A stretch of 64,000 nt of DNA from Rhabdophis nuchalis (lineage: Eukaryota > Chordata > Lepidosauria > Squamata > Natricidae): the NCBI GenBank assembly GCA_039707465.1, contig CM077643.1:243248167-243312166 (forward strand), given 5' to 3'. A model generated the notes under the pieces. That model saw only the letters and a list, made by a program, of their open reading frames with translations, had not been told where the DNA came from and did no database searches. Both the position numbers and the translations under genes were made by a program. This document shows, in pieces, positions 11,264 to 21,295 of the stretch (the stretch's first letter is position 1; every line of letters starts with the position of its first letter).

Positions 11264-11858
11264 CAGGTAGTCCTCGATTTAAAACCATTCATTTAGTGAT
11301 TGTTCAAAGTTGCCACGGCACAGAAAAAGTGGCTTATGATCCATTTCTCGCACTAATGACTGTTGCAGCATCCCTGTCACGATTAAAATTTATATGCTTG
11401 ACAATTGGCATGTACTTATGACATTGCAGTGTCCCGGGGTCATGTGATAAGGGCCAGAGTGGTGCAATGGTTAGAATGCAGTATTGAAGTCTAACTCTGC
11501 CCAGTGCCTGGAGTTCAATCCTTACAGGCTTGAAGTGGGCTTGAGGTTGACAGCCTTCCATCCTTCTGAGTCAGTAATGTGAGGACCCAGATTGTGGAGT
11601 CAAATGCTAATTTTGTACACTGCTTAGAGAGGGCTGTAAAGGACAATGAAGCAGTATATTCAATAGCAAGTGCTATTGCTACTGCTATCACCTTTTGCAA
11701 CCTTCTGACAAGCAAAGTGAATGGGGAAGCCAGATTCACTTAATAGCCACGTTACTAAAAGGTTGTAAAATGGGGCATAAATCACTTAACAACTGTCTTG
11801 CTTAGCAACAGAAATTTTGGGCTTAGTTGTTATTGTATGTCGAGGCTACTTGTATTCC
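11264..11858 (+). mobile_element. Dispersed squamate repeat starting GTAGTCCTCGATTTA, split by a SINE
   Basis: The block has the consensus-like start GTAGTCCTCGA, internal 'cttaatagccacgttac' and 'cacttaacaactgtcttgct' segments, and a reversed end 'tcgaggctacttgta'. The same family recurs at 26822-27125 (opposite strand), 32297-32910 and 57637-58025, so it is interspersed rather than unique. It has no coding capacity. I do not know its class; a non-autonomous DNA element is plausible because its two ends are roughly inverted. Confidence 0.65.
11451..11686 (+). mobile_element. tRNA-derived SINE nested in an older repeat
   Basis: It starts with a tRNA-like segment (GTGGTGCAATGGTTAGA, A-box-like, then GGAGTTCAATCC, B-box-like), followed by 'gaggacccagattgt' and 'cttagagagggctgtaaag', and ends in a (GCTATT)-type tail. 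It interrupts the GTAGTCCTCG repeat between 'catgtgat' and 'caccttttgcaacc', so it is the younger insertion. Confidence 0.75.
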
Positions 11859-12679
11859 CATAACACTAGCCCAAAGACTTGTGCAGTAATGATAACTTCA
11901 AATGCTCAGTTTTAAATTAATGAGTTTACACCTCCACCTCCTTCCCTCCCTCCCTCCCTCCCTCTGTATTGTCTTCTGGTCTGGTTTAGTTCTTCCAGTT
12001 TTCTTGGCACGATTTCTGGCTGGAGAATTCTGGGAGTTGAACTCAACATATTCTAAAGTTAGCAAGTTTGAATGACACTGATCTAGCAGGTACCAAGCAA
12101 GAGCTGCTAAGAGTCATTTGACAATAAGCATTCCATGTAGGAGAACAACCATCAACTATGAACTTTGGCTTACAAATTCTACAAGAGGAAGGTAGAGGAG
12201 ATATATGAGCATTCATTTCTGGCCATCAAGCAGGCTGAAGAAAGACATGGTCTGCTTCCCCACTACATAGGAGCAAAGGGTTAGCGTTGCTTGTTGTGCC
12301 TTTGGACCCTTTCTGTAGAAGGAAGAGTCAAGGTAATATATAGAAGAAAGGGAGGAAGATGAGTGAGAACCAGAGAGAATCAGTATTGAAAATAAAACAT
12401 CTGAATCCCGAAAATCCTGAAAAGTTATTCTATTTTTAATTTAATGTGAAAGGTGATTTTTAATAGAGCTACCTTAATCAAGAACCAGGCACCACTGGAT
12501 TCCCTCCCCCCTTATTTTAGAACCCTATGTGTTTTAGGAGCAGTATTTTGCAAAAGGCTATAGGAAAAAGAGTTTTAAGGGAACCCTATGAGCACACAAG
12601 AGTCTTCCTATGTAAGCCCCACAGCCAGACACACAACAAACCCTCATCTTTCATATGTCACATTATCTTATATTGGCAG

Positions 12680-12805
12680 CCAGGCATGAAAGGATATCGG
12701 GAACAGGATTTGTCCGCACGCCTGCAACAAAAAGCCAAAATAGATTACTTTGAAGAGAAGGTGAATATCCGTACCGAAGGTTATCTTTTGCAGCGTGCAA
12801 ACTGA
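12680..12805 (+). CDS. Candidate short terminal coding exon (unassigned)
   Basis: After an acceptor-like TATATTGGCAG, a 41-codon open segment encodes a charged helix-like peptide (starts PGMKGYREQD, ends GYLLQRAN) and a stop codon. A donor-like AAG|GTGAAT lies inside it. The peptide composition (K/E/R/Q rich) is unlike the surrounding AT-rich noise. It could be an alternative 3' exon of the DUF4585 gene, part of an unknown gene, or chance. I do not recognise homology. Confidence 0.25.
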   Translation, partial: PGMKGYREQDLSARLQQKAKIDYFEEKVNIRTEGYLLQRAN

Positions 12806-13498
12806 TAGACTTCTTTCTCACAATCTTTGAGACCAATCTGCACTATACATTTGCCAAAAGAAGATCCACTTGATGCATCTCAGTTGGACACTGACCCACA
12901 AAAGCATATAATGTCGTAAGATATTATGTGTGTTAATCTCATACGTCATACACCATTCTTGTTTGTGCTTTCTTTTTAAATTTTATATTAATACTTGGTT
13001 TGTGGTGCAAAGTACTTTTTAATGATTATGACTCAAACAGAGCTTTTAAGTTAGTTTTTGGGTAAAGTCTGTATCTGATGGAGTGAATGTAAGAGATCAT
13101 CATTGTGTAGCATTTACTGTATATGTTTGGCTTGGAGGGCTTTTAATAATAATTTCTAATGAAAAAAATTGTTGTTCTTAAACACCCCATGGTTGTTTTA
13201 CAGTACTGGGATATACTTGAACAAACTCAGTGTCTGGAAGGGTGTCCTTCTATGTGTGATATGTAAAGAGAAATTACTACAGTACTGACATCATGCAATG
13301 TTTATAGTGTTTCTTAAGTTTCTACAGTGTACTATTTATGCATAATAATAGTCATGAAAATTTCTAAAAATACACCAGGTATGTAACCAGGTATAATATA
13401 TGAAAACTGAAATAAATATTGTAATTTAATAATAAAGACTTTATATAGGTAAAGAGTTGTTGCTAGAGGTGTTATATATTTACTTATCAGCCTTGTGG
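12806..13498. other. Non-coding sequence; possible distal polyadenylation site
   Basis: AT-rich and without genes. AATAAA-like hexamers occur at 13411 and 13431-13436, which could end a long upstream transcript. Nothing else is seen. Confidence 0.45.
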
Positions 13499-13506
13499 AG
13501 CATAGC

Positions 13507-13761
13507 CAGGGGTGGGCTCCGGCAGGCATTACTGCCGGTTTGCTTGTGGGTGCACGCTTGATGCACGCTGTGTGTGCATGTACAGTACAATAAAAATTGT
13601 TCTGCGCATGCGCAGAAGCAAAAAACAAGATGGTGCCACCTATGGCACTGCCCAGTTCAGGGGCGTGGCAGGCTTGGGTCACTGCCGGTTCCAGCAACCC
13701 AAGCCGCCAAACCACTACTGGTTCGGCCAAACTGGTCCGAACCAGTAGGAATCCACCACTG
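13507..13761. mobile_element. hAT-type MITE (CAGGGGTGGGCTCC ... ATCCACCACTG)
   Basis: Inverted termini CAGGGGTGGG / CCACCACTG, an interior of 'accggttcggcc'-type sequence, and 8-bp duplications AGCATAGC (13499-13506) and AGCATATC (13762-13769) identify a non-autonomous hAT element. Related elements in this window share the 'cagtggtgggattc' / 'ccaccactg' ends: 30975, 33638, 36297 and 39404. It has no transposase frame. Confidence 0.8.
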
Positions 13762-13777
13762 AGCATATCAACAAGAC

Positions 13778-14344
13778 CAGGGGTGTCAAATTCAAGGCCC
13801 ATGGGCCAGATCTGGCCCACAGGGTGCTTAGATCTGGCCAATGGGGTGCTTAGATCTGGCCCACGGGGTGCTTAGATCTGGCCAATGGGGTGCTTAGATC
13901 TGGCCCACGGGGTGCTTAGATCTGGCAAATGGGGTGCTTAGATCTGGCCGACGAGGTGCTTAGATCTGGCCAATGGGGTGCTTAGATCTGGCCCACGGGG
14001 TGCTTAGATCTGGCCAATGGGGTGCTTAGATCTGGCCCACGGGGTGCTTAGATCTGGCAAATGGGGTGCTTAGATCTGGCCCGTGAGACAGCCCTGGAAG
14101 CAGCAAAGGACCTGCCTGCAATGTCTCTGCCAGCAAGAACAGAGCTTGGGAAGGCCGTGTGCACTTCTGTATTCGTCTGTGGTGGTCTGCAACCTGCTGC
14201 CAGCGAAAACAGTGTGGGAGGGCTGTGCGTGGGTCACCCCCAACATGAGTGACGTCGAGCTGGCCATGCCCATTCGTCCCGTCCCCCCTGAGGTCAAATA
14301 TATCCCTGATGCGGCCCTCAATGAAATCGAGTTTGACACCCCTG
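13778..14344. mobile_element. hAT-type MITE (CAGGGGTGTCAAA ... TTTGACACCCCTG) with internal minisatellite
   Basis: Perfect 13-bp inverted termini CAGGGGTGTCAAA / TTTGACACCCCTG and 8-bp duplications AACAAGAC (13770-13777) and AACTAGAC (14345-14352), one mismatch, define a hAT insertion. It sits directly against the previous element: one 8-bp duplication ends at 13769 and the next begins at 13770. The left half has expanded into twelve 22-bp units (13808-14071). The right half is GC-rich and encodes nothing recognisable. Confidence 0.85.
13808..14071. repeat. 22-bp minisatellite, 12 units with higher-order periodicity
   Basis: Twelve uninterrupted 22-bp units begin AGATCTGGC and end GGTGCTT; a thirteenth partial unit begins at 14072. 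Units alternate between a 'cccac' and a 'ccaat' variant, and each sixth unit carries 'caaat'. The order of units 1-6 is repeated in units 7-12, so a 44-bp dimer and a 132-bp hexamer are superimposed. Uniform spacing and lack of unique spacers exclude a CRISPR array. Confidence 0.95.
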
Positions 14345-14389
14345 AACTAGACTATATCAAATACACATTGATATAGAATTTTGATTCTC

Positions 14390-16404
14390 TATGAGAAAAA
14401 AGTTTTATTGGTTTTTACAAAATTTTAAAAACAGGAAAAGGGTATAAGGTATTAAAGAGATATTTTGAGGACATCTATGTCGGAGGTGTCGGCCCCCTCC
14501 GAGGCTTCATACAGAAAAAAAAGGTAATACAATAAATTTTTCATTTCCCTACAAAGTGGAAAGAGATACAGATATACATTTTATATTCATGCAATCAATC
14601 ATTTGTTTCTATAAACATCCAGATAAAGGTTACACTATATAAAAGAAAGTCATTTGTGAGATCTGAGTCTTTTAGCAATTGTATCTTCCTCTCCCTGACC
14701 TCCAGTGGGCGGAGCCGTGGCCTCCCCCGTTCCCCCATTTTCATCCTCCAGGATTGAGGAATGTTTTTTAAGAAAGGCTTCCGCCTCTGCAATTGTTTCC
14801 ATTCTTACTCTTCCCCCCTCCCAGAACACTAACATTCCCTCGGGCATCAACCCCTTGAACCAGACCCCCTTTTTATATAATCTTTTTGATAAGGAATATT
14901 TCCTTCTTATTTCTCTAATCTTTTTCAGGATCTGTTTCAAAATGGCAATCTCATTCTGTTGATATATCAAGGGACTGTCTCTCTGCTCTCAGGATCCCAT
15001 CCCTCGTTGACCTTCTTACAAAGTTAATATGTATCTCTCTGGGTACTTCATTTATTCTGGCATATGCTGAGTTAATTCTATAAATCAGATCGATGTCCCC
15101 CCAAATATCTTCTTTGCTCTTTTTGGTATAATCTGCTAACATCGTACTCATTAAATCTTTTAAATTCTCAGAGCTTAATTCAGGAACATTTTGAAACCTT
15201 AAAAAGTAAGACATCCTTTCAAAATCCATCCTAGACATATGACCAGCTAAATCCACAATTTCCCTTTGAGAATTTTTTATCTCTCCCCTCATCTCAGCCG
15301 TCCCCCCCTCCAGTCCATCAATTCTTTGTTTGTTTTCCATTAGTGCTTTCTGTGTCTCCAAAAGTTCCAATTTTGAGCTAACATTGTCTTTCTGGATTTA
15401 TTTTATTTCTTTCATGATGTTTTGAAGAGTTTCCTCTATTGCTGATAACTGTGTAGCTTCCACCTCTGTTTCTTTGGATAACATTGAAGTAATCTTAGGT
15501 TGGTGTGGCTGCTTTTTTGAAGCCATAATGAAAGTGTTAAGTTCTTGTCACTAATATGGCGTCTGTTGGAGAGGTAGTCCGTGAGGCGAGGAGAGAGTAA
15601 AAGTCAATATCCAAATTCAAAGTTCAATTTACTTACAGTCCAGAGAGATAAATTTTTTTAAGAACAATCAGATAGGAAAAAAAAAAAGATGGCACATCAG
15701 GGAAAGGTCCTGATAGTCAGTTACATTAATCGACTGGTAAAAAATTCAGTCCCAAAGACGAGGGAGTGTCAGCAAATTTAAAAGAGAAGTATTTCTTGCT
15801 GAGAACAAAGGAACGCCATCTTCCCCGCCCCTCTGGAAGCCGCGGTGAACTAGTGAAAATCCATATCAATTGTTGCAAGACAGAGTATCATTAAGAATCT
15901 TAAAGTGAAAGACTTTCATTTGTTGTTTAAAAATCGGATGTTAATTTCTCCACCTCCCCAAGCCTGGGGAACATTTTAAAACGCCGCTTTTTTTTCCTTT
16001 CCGAGGAGGGGTTTTACAAACTCCCTCCTCCTCCTTCTTTTAAAGTGAAAGTTGAAAGCATTAATTTGGAATCACTCACAATCCACTCTGTAACAATAAC
16101 GGAGCCTCGATGTTGCCTTCAGCCCCGGCTTTCAGCCCGTCTTTAATTACAGCAGCTGTTCCGGCTCGCCATCGGCGAAGGGGACGAAAGAGGAACTCCC
16201 CCCCGCGACACATTCTCCGCCGCCTGGGACGAGGCGGGAGCCACCCCCCCAACCGCCGTCGGGGTGGGGGGACTCACCGCGAACCATCTGTGCAGTGGGG
16301 GCTCTTTAACAAGAGCCCCCTGCCCCCAAAGGCGCCGCCGGAGCAACCAAGCGGCGGACGAGTCTGGGACCCGACCGTCGCCTCCGGCAAACCGGAAAGA
16401 AGTC
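14390..16404 (-). mobile_element. L1-type retroelement carrying only ORF1 (HAL1-like), degraded copy
   Basis: A 2.0-kb insertion is flanked by a perfect 15-bp target duplication AGAATTTTGATTCTC (14375-14389 and 16405-16419). Read on the minus strand it has a GC-rich 5' region (about 16404-15527), a broken ORF1, and a short 3' region ending in an A-rich tail with AATAAA. No endonuclease or reverse transcriptase frame exists between the duplications, so this is not an ordinary full-length or 5'-truncated L1. Its ORF1 is clearly homologous to the intact one at 19631-20479. Confidence 0.85.
14650..15526 (-). pseudogene. Broken L1-type ORF1 (RNA-binding protein)
   Basis: The frame opens at ATG 15526 (MASKKQPHQPK), meets an in-frame TAA at 15398-15400, continues in the same frame (KLELLETQKAL, then RMSYFLRFQNVPE, then REIHINFVRRSTR), and shifts frame near 14955-14970 before ending with AEAEAFLKKHSS and a basic tail. 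Segment order matches the intact copy: coiled coil, RRM-like core (YFLRFQNV) and C-terminal domain (GMLVFWEGGRV). It is not translatable as one protein. Confidence 0.85.
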
Positions 16405-16419
16405 AGAATTTTGATTCTC

Positions 16420-18792
16420 AAGTAAAAAGGAAAATAATTTTCATCATTTATTAAGATCTAGTTCATTATGCTCAGCATAATGGGTGTCTTTACCTTAAGG
16501 TCAATCTTTATATAAATATAAATCAGCTTTCCGCTTTCATGGCTGTGTATATTGTAAGAATCTGATCTAAATTGGAAGGCTACAGCATATGCTTTTACTG
16601 AAATGGTGGGTAAGCAAATTCCAGTTCTGGAAGGTTCACTGGGTTTTTCATGGGTAATTTTTTATATGAGGCCCCTCTTGTGATGACCCTTGCTACCTAA
16701 CATCTTTCTGTGTAGTGTGTTCATTAGTAGGTGAAGAGAAGAACCATAATTTTACTTTTCTTCCAGTTATTGGGCTAAAAGGAAAACTTGACCAAGCCAG
16801 TTACAAAAGAAAAATGGGGAGAAAGAGGAGAACATCTTCTGTTCATTGATCCACCAGTGAACCTGCTTTTTTTAAAAGTTTCACCAGTCCCCTAATGGAA
16901 AAGAAGAAAAGCTTTTGACTATTGCCTGTTGCACAAATGGATAGGAACTAGGAAGCTGAGCACACATATTGGAAATATATAAATAATCCATATAATATAT
17001 CTTACACCTATGTCATAGAGCACAGTGGAGTGCAGAATTTATGTGTCCCTGGTTTTTTTTTCTTAGAGACATAACACCTCTAAAATGGGTGACAGCAACC
17101 AGTGACTAGAAGGCATGTCACCAGCTCCATACAGCAAGCAAGAGGAATGCAAATGTGGCTTAGATAAAATTAAACTGTGGAATTCACAAGGTTGGTTTCA
17201 TACTGGTACAAGTTGTAACACCAGTTTTGAAGCAGAGTAGGAAAGCACGGTTGTAGCTGCTTCTACATCACAAAAGGATAAATTGAGGGTGACATTGTCC
17301 ATCGAAGGCACTTCAATGAAATTGTTAAAGCATTGCTAGCTAGCAGATTATGTAGAAGAGCCCCACTTATAAATTGGATTCACAAATCATAGGTCATGGT
17401 TTCTTTAATCAAAATGCTTGAGGAAAAACCCTCCATTTCCTAACATGCAGAGCTATAAACAGCTTATAAACTACAGTTCTTGAATCCATATAATTCTTAC
17501 AAATGGAGCAGATTTGGAGTCAACCCTATGATTGTAGTGATGTTCCACATTTATAATCTCACCTACCACATGTCCTAGATTAACCACTGAATAGCTTTGA
17601 AGAGCAGCTGGAAAATGTTTTCCATTTTTCTATTTATACAACAGTTTTTACATCTCCACTTAACCCAAAGGTGCTTTTTCAAAAGACAACTAGTCTTCCT
17701 TTGTTTTTTCTTTAAAGATGTTTTGTTTCTCATCCAAGAAGCTTCTTCAATTTTGACTGAATGGTGTGGAATTCAGTAAGACTTCCCACCATTCAGTCAG
17801 AACTGAAGAATCTTCTTGGATGAGAAGCAAAAGATCTTCAAAGAGAATACAAAGAAAGCTCAGTTGCCTTTTGAAAAAATATGTTTAGGACAACCACAAC
17901 CTGTATGACTGAACATCTCCATAGACATCTCCTCTTAAGTGCTTGAATGGCCCACATTTCTGAACTGCAAGAGATCTACAGTGTGTGAATCAGTTCCTTT
18001 GTTGATTATATGGATTCTTCCCTTCTAATTCTTTGTAGAATGGAATGGTCATTTATTCCCATAGCCAATCACAAAGACCCTTCCATCATATTGTTCCTTT
18101 GTCTCCTAGAACATTAGGTACACCTTCCTAGTGTTTAAGTCCAGCAGAGCATGGCTCCCAGCTTACAATTGGAAGGTAAGAATTCACTAGACAACATGGC
18201 ACACCATTACGTTTCTCCATTTCTGTTCCACAACTAATATAGGAAATCAGCATTGCAAAAGGATTTTGTCTTTATGTGATCCACCACCTGACCAAAGAAA
18301 ACTGTTTAGATGCAACCCAAATACTGCTGAAATAAATATTTGATCCTTCTGAACAGGTGCTTCTGATCTATATAGGCATTCTGAATAGACAGCTGGGAGA
18401 TGACAAGAGGAATTTATATTCTCAGTTTGAGAGTTACATCTTAGGGTTTCTTCTATAGAAATGGGAGAAAATCATCTTCAGGAAACTTTGTGTAATCAGA
18501 TCTTCCGAGGCAGTAACTTCACGGCTGAGTGGAGTACTAATATGAAACATGACATAGATCTGAATCAACTTTCAGGGTCTATATGAAACTTACTGATGCA
18601 TATGCCTTAACAGTTGTTAAGGGCCACGTAATTTTAGGTAAAAGTTCTCCCTGCTCTCTTTTGATAGTAATCTATATTACTTTGAAAATGGGGTAAACCA
18701 CCAGCCTGCCCTTTGGCACTTGGGAGATTTCCTGCTCATTCAGAGGCTTAAATTCCTGTCCTGCTTTTCTGATCACTTTCTTACACTTAAGC
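16420..18792. other. Intergenic sequence; no gene seen
   Basis: AT-rich sequence with only short frames. The one structured item is the long inverted repeat at 17676-17875. Nothing else can be supported. Confidence 0.6.
17676..17875. mobile_element. Long inverted repeat of a dispersed element ('gatgagaagc' family)
   Basis: Arms of about 89 bp (17676-17764 and 17787-17875) are imperfect reverse complements. Both carry the segment CTTCTTGGATGAGAAGC in one orientation or its complement. A related, shorter palindrome lies at 31902-32012. It is probably two head-to-head fragments of one retroelement family; the class is uncertain and a Penelope-like element is one possibility. Confidence 0.6.
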
Positions 18793-19225
18793 CAGTGATG
18801 GCAAAGCTTTTGGCCTCTGCATGTCAAAAATTTGGCTAATTTGACTCTGCTGGTGTGTCACATCCCCACCCTTGAATAAAATACAAACTGAGAACAATTT
18901 TCTCTCTTCCTCTATCTAGTCTACCCTGAACAGTAGCACTCAGTGGCAGTGCCAAACCTGGGCCTGAAGTAGAAACCTGGGCCAGCTTCAGCTTTAGCCC
19001 TAGTATCACCACTACCATTCATAAAGGCTGCCTTTTTGGCCATTTCCCCCAAAGTCTGCAAGCCCTGAGGAATGGCACAATTGCCCTCCAAAGTCCAATG
19101 CTTCCGAGGATCTGCCATGGGTCTCTTACCTTCAGGCAGTGTTTTCTACATCCTATTCAAGTGCAGTCTCTGCAGCACCCAGAAAGTATAAGAACAGGGA
19201 ATGGTGTCAAGAATAGCTGCTGTTT

Positions 19226-20755
19226 ACTCTAACAAGGGAAAGTACTTTGCGGCTTGTTTGCAATTATGTCTCGAGGTCTGGCTGAAACAGTTTCTTTTTT
19301 GCTTTTTAACCGCTTTCTCCCTCGGGCTCTGAGTTTGGGCGGAAAATGGCTTCTCTTTGTCCCCGACTGACTATGACCTATGGAAAATTACCAGTGTCTC
19401 TTTGCGATTTGGACTTCCTCTAATTATTGATGAAGAATTTTCTTTTTTTGGATTTGTGTTTTCCTTTCTGGATTGCCTTCGTTATTATACCTATGGAGTT
19501 GGAAAAGTGTTTCTCTGTTGGCTTCTGAATTTTGCAGCTATACAACTTTGAGGACTTTGGACTCCTGATCTGCCTTACCAGCCCCACCCTAAAAACGCCA
19601 TTTTACTGGCACGGATATTAACAGCTAAACATGGCACAAGAAGCAACGCTCGCAAGCCTTGAACAAAGAATGACTGCCCTTGAAACTGTTATACAAAATT
19701 TGGTATCAGAAATTAAGGCTCAGAGGGCAGAAAATGTCAACTTTAAAAAGGAACTATTGGACACTCGAAAACAAGTGCTTGAGAATACACAGAAGAATGA
19801 AGAATTGAAAGGGGGGCTGGAGGGGGCTAAGGGAGAGATTAAAAATGTTTCTAATGAGGTTGTGGAAATAAATGCGCATGTGACTAGGATTGATTTGGAA
19901 AGGATGACATATTTTTTGAGATTCCAGAATGTTTCTGAGATGGATGGTGAATGTCTCCCTGATCTTATGAGTACAATTATTGCAGACTATTTACATAAAC
20001 CCAAAGATGAGATCAGAGGGGACATTGACCTAGTCTACAGAATAAATTCTGCATATGCTAGGATGAATGAAGTACCCAGAGAGATACATGTAAAATTTGT
20101 TAGAAGGTCAACCAGAGAGGAAATCTTGAAGGTGCAAAGAGGGAGTCCTATGATTTACCAACAAAAGGAGATTACCATCTTGAAGCAGATTCCAAGAAAA
20201 ATTAGAGAAGCCAGAAGGAAATTTTCCTTCTTGTCTAAAACATTGTTTGATCATGGGATCTGGTTCAAGTGGGTGATACCCGAAGGGATGCTGGTGTTCT
20301 GGGAAGGAGGTAGAGTAAAGATTAAAACAGTTGCTGAGGCGGAAGCCTTTCTTAAAAAACATTCCTCTGTCCTGGGAGAAGATCCAGGGGGGGCAGGGGG
20401 AGCCATGGCCCCGCCCGCTGGGGGCCCGGGGGAGAAGGGGGAAGATACAATTGCCAAGAGACTTAGATCTAAAAAATAACTTTGCCCTTGTTTTTCTTTT
20501 GAGTAATATTGTATGATATTTGTAATCTGGATTTTTGCAATTGACTGACAGTATATAATTGAAAAATTTAGGAATATGTACTTGCTTCCAGCTTGTAGTG
20601 TTATGTGAAATGTTTCTTTTTTTTCTTTTTAATAATGTAATTTGAGGTTCCGGAGGAGCCGACGACTTTGACGTGACCACTCTCAAAATTTCTATGTAAC
20701 CCTTACCCTACCCCACAAAAAATGTAAACTCAATAAAAAATTTTCAATATAAAAA
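19226..20755 (+). mobile_element. L1-type retroelement carrying only ORF1 (HAL1-like), intact ORF
   Basis: The element is bounded by a perfect 17-bp target duplication AAGAATAGCTGCTGTTT (19209-19225 and 20756-20772) and ends with AATAAA and an A-rich tail, the pattern left by L1-type target-primed reverse transcription. Between the duplications are about 405 bp of 5' UTR, one intact ORF1 and about 275 bp of 3' UTR. There is no ORF2. With the copy at 14390-16404 this makes two independent full insertions of the same ORF1-only design, like mammalian HAL1. Confidence 0.88.
19631..20479 (+). CDS. L1-type ORF1 protein (RNA-binding retrotransposon protein), intact
   Basis: 282 codons with no interruption. 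Residues about 5-80 are a heptad-like coiled coil (LEQRMTALETVIQNL), which in L1 ORF1p drives trimerisation. Residues about 90-165 form an RRM-like core (RMTYFLRFQNV, then the basic REIHVKFVRRSTREEILK). Residues about 170-245 match the C-terminal domain (GMLVFWEGGRVKI). The tail is Gly/Pro-rich and ends in basic KRLRSKK. By family knowledge the protein coats the element's RNA; the enzyme must come from an autonomous L1 elsewhere. The start ATG 19631 follows the element's own 5' UTR. It is a transposon gene, not a host gene. Confidence 0.88.
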   Translation: MAQEATLASLEQRMTALETVIQNLVSEIKAQRAENVNFKKELLDTRKQVLENTQKNEELKGGLEGAKGEIKNVSNEVVEINAHVTRIDLERMTYFLRFQNVSEMDGECLPDLMSTIIADYLHKPKDEIRGDIDLVYRINSAYARMNEVPREIHVKFVRRSTREEILKVQRGSPMIYQQKEITILKQIPRKIREARRKFSFLSKTLFDHGIWFKWVIPEGMLVFWEGGRVKIKTVAEAEAFLKKHSSVLGEDPGGAGGAMAPPAGGPGEKGEDTIAKRLRSKK

Positions 20756-20862
20756 AAGAATAGCTGCTGTTTGGTGTTGGTGAACACTACCGTGTCATCC
20801 AAAATGTTATGGCATGCCACCTTTGGCATGTGTATCGTAAGTTCACCATCACTGTCTTATAC

Positions 20863-21295
20863 CTTATAAAATCTAATGGCCTTCAATTAATGCAGACAAC
20901 TGTAGCAATAGTTGCAAATCCCTGCCAATTAGAACTTGGACCGAATTACATAAAATGTAGGTCATCTAGAATGAGACCTGCTAGTGCTTTTTTCTGTAGC
21001 TCTAGGAGTTATGAATTTCTTTCCAAAATGGTAAAAGGGTTCAACCGGAAACTCTGGGAACAATAAGCAAAAGTAAAAGTAATCTAAGTATTTGGAATGA
21101 AGGTAAAGAGAAGAAAAGTTCAAAGAAATGTTATAGAAATGTGTAGAGTGATATTTCAAGGATTGGAATTAAAACGAATGCTATAAATATTAGGGTCAAA
21201 GAAAAAATAAGAAAAACGAATATGAAGTTTCTATAATATTTGTAAGGCACCAAAAGTCTGTTAGTAGCAGTATAACTATCAAATAAATAAAGACT
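20863..21295. other. Intergenic sequence; nothing recognised
   Basis: AT-rich, short frames only, no gene or repeat family recognised. Confidence 0.5.

Larger units (their letters stand above)
18793..20854. mobile_element. hAT-type MITE (CAGTGATGGCAAA ... CACCATCACTG), split by an ORF1-only L1
   Basis: The outer ends CAGTGATGGCAAAG (18793) and GTTCACCATCACTG (to 20854) are inverted and match those of the elements at 21361-21857 and 28209-28771. About 530 bp belong to this element; the middle is occupied by the retroelement at 19226-20755, which is therefore the younger insertion. Confidence 0.75.

Noticed and set aside
13808..14071. CRISPR-like repeat array
   Set aside because: Units are contiguous 22-bp repeats with no unique spacers, in a vertebrate genome and inside a MITE. 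It is a minisatellite.
17676..17875. Hammerhead core in the 'gatgagaagc' palindrome
   Set aside because: The segment resembles CUGAUGAG...CGAAAC loosely, but an extra base breaks the core and no stem II can form. Only the repeat is kept as a feature.
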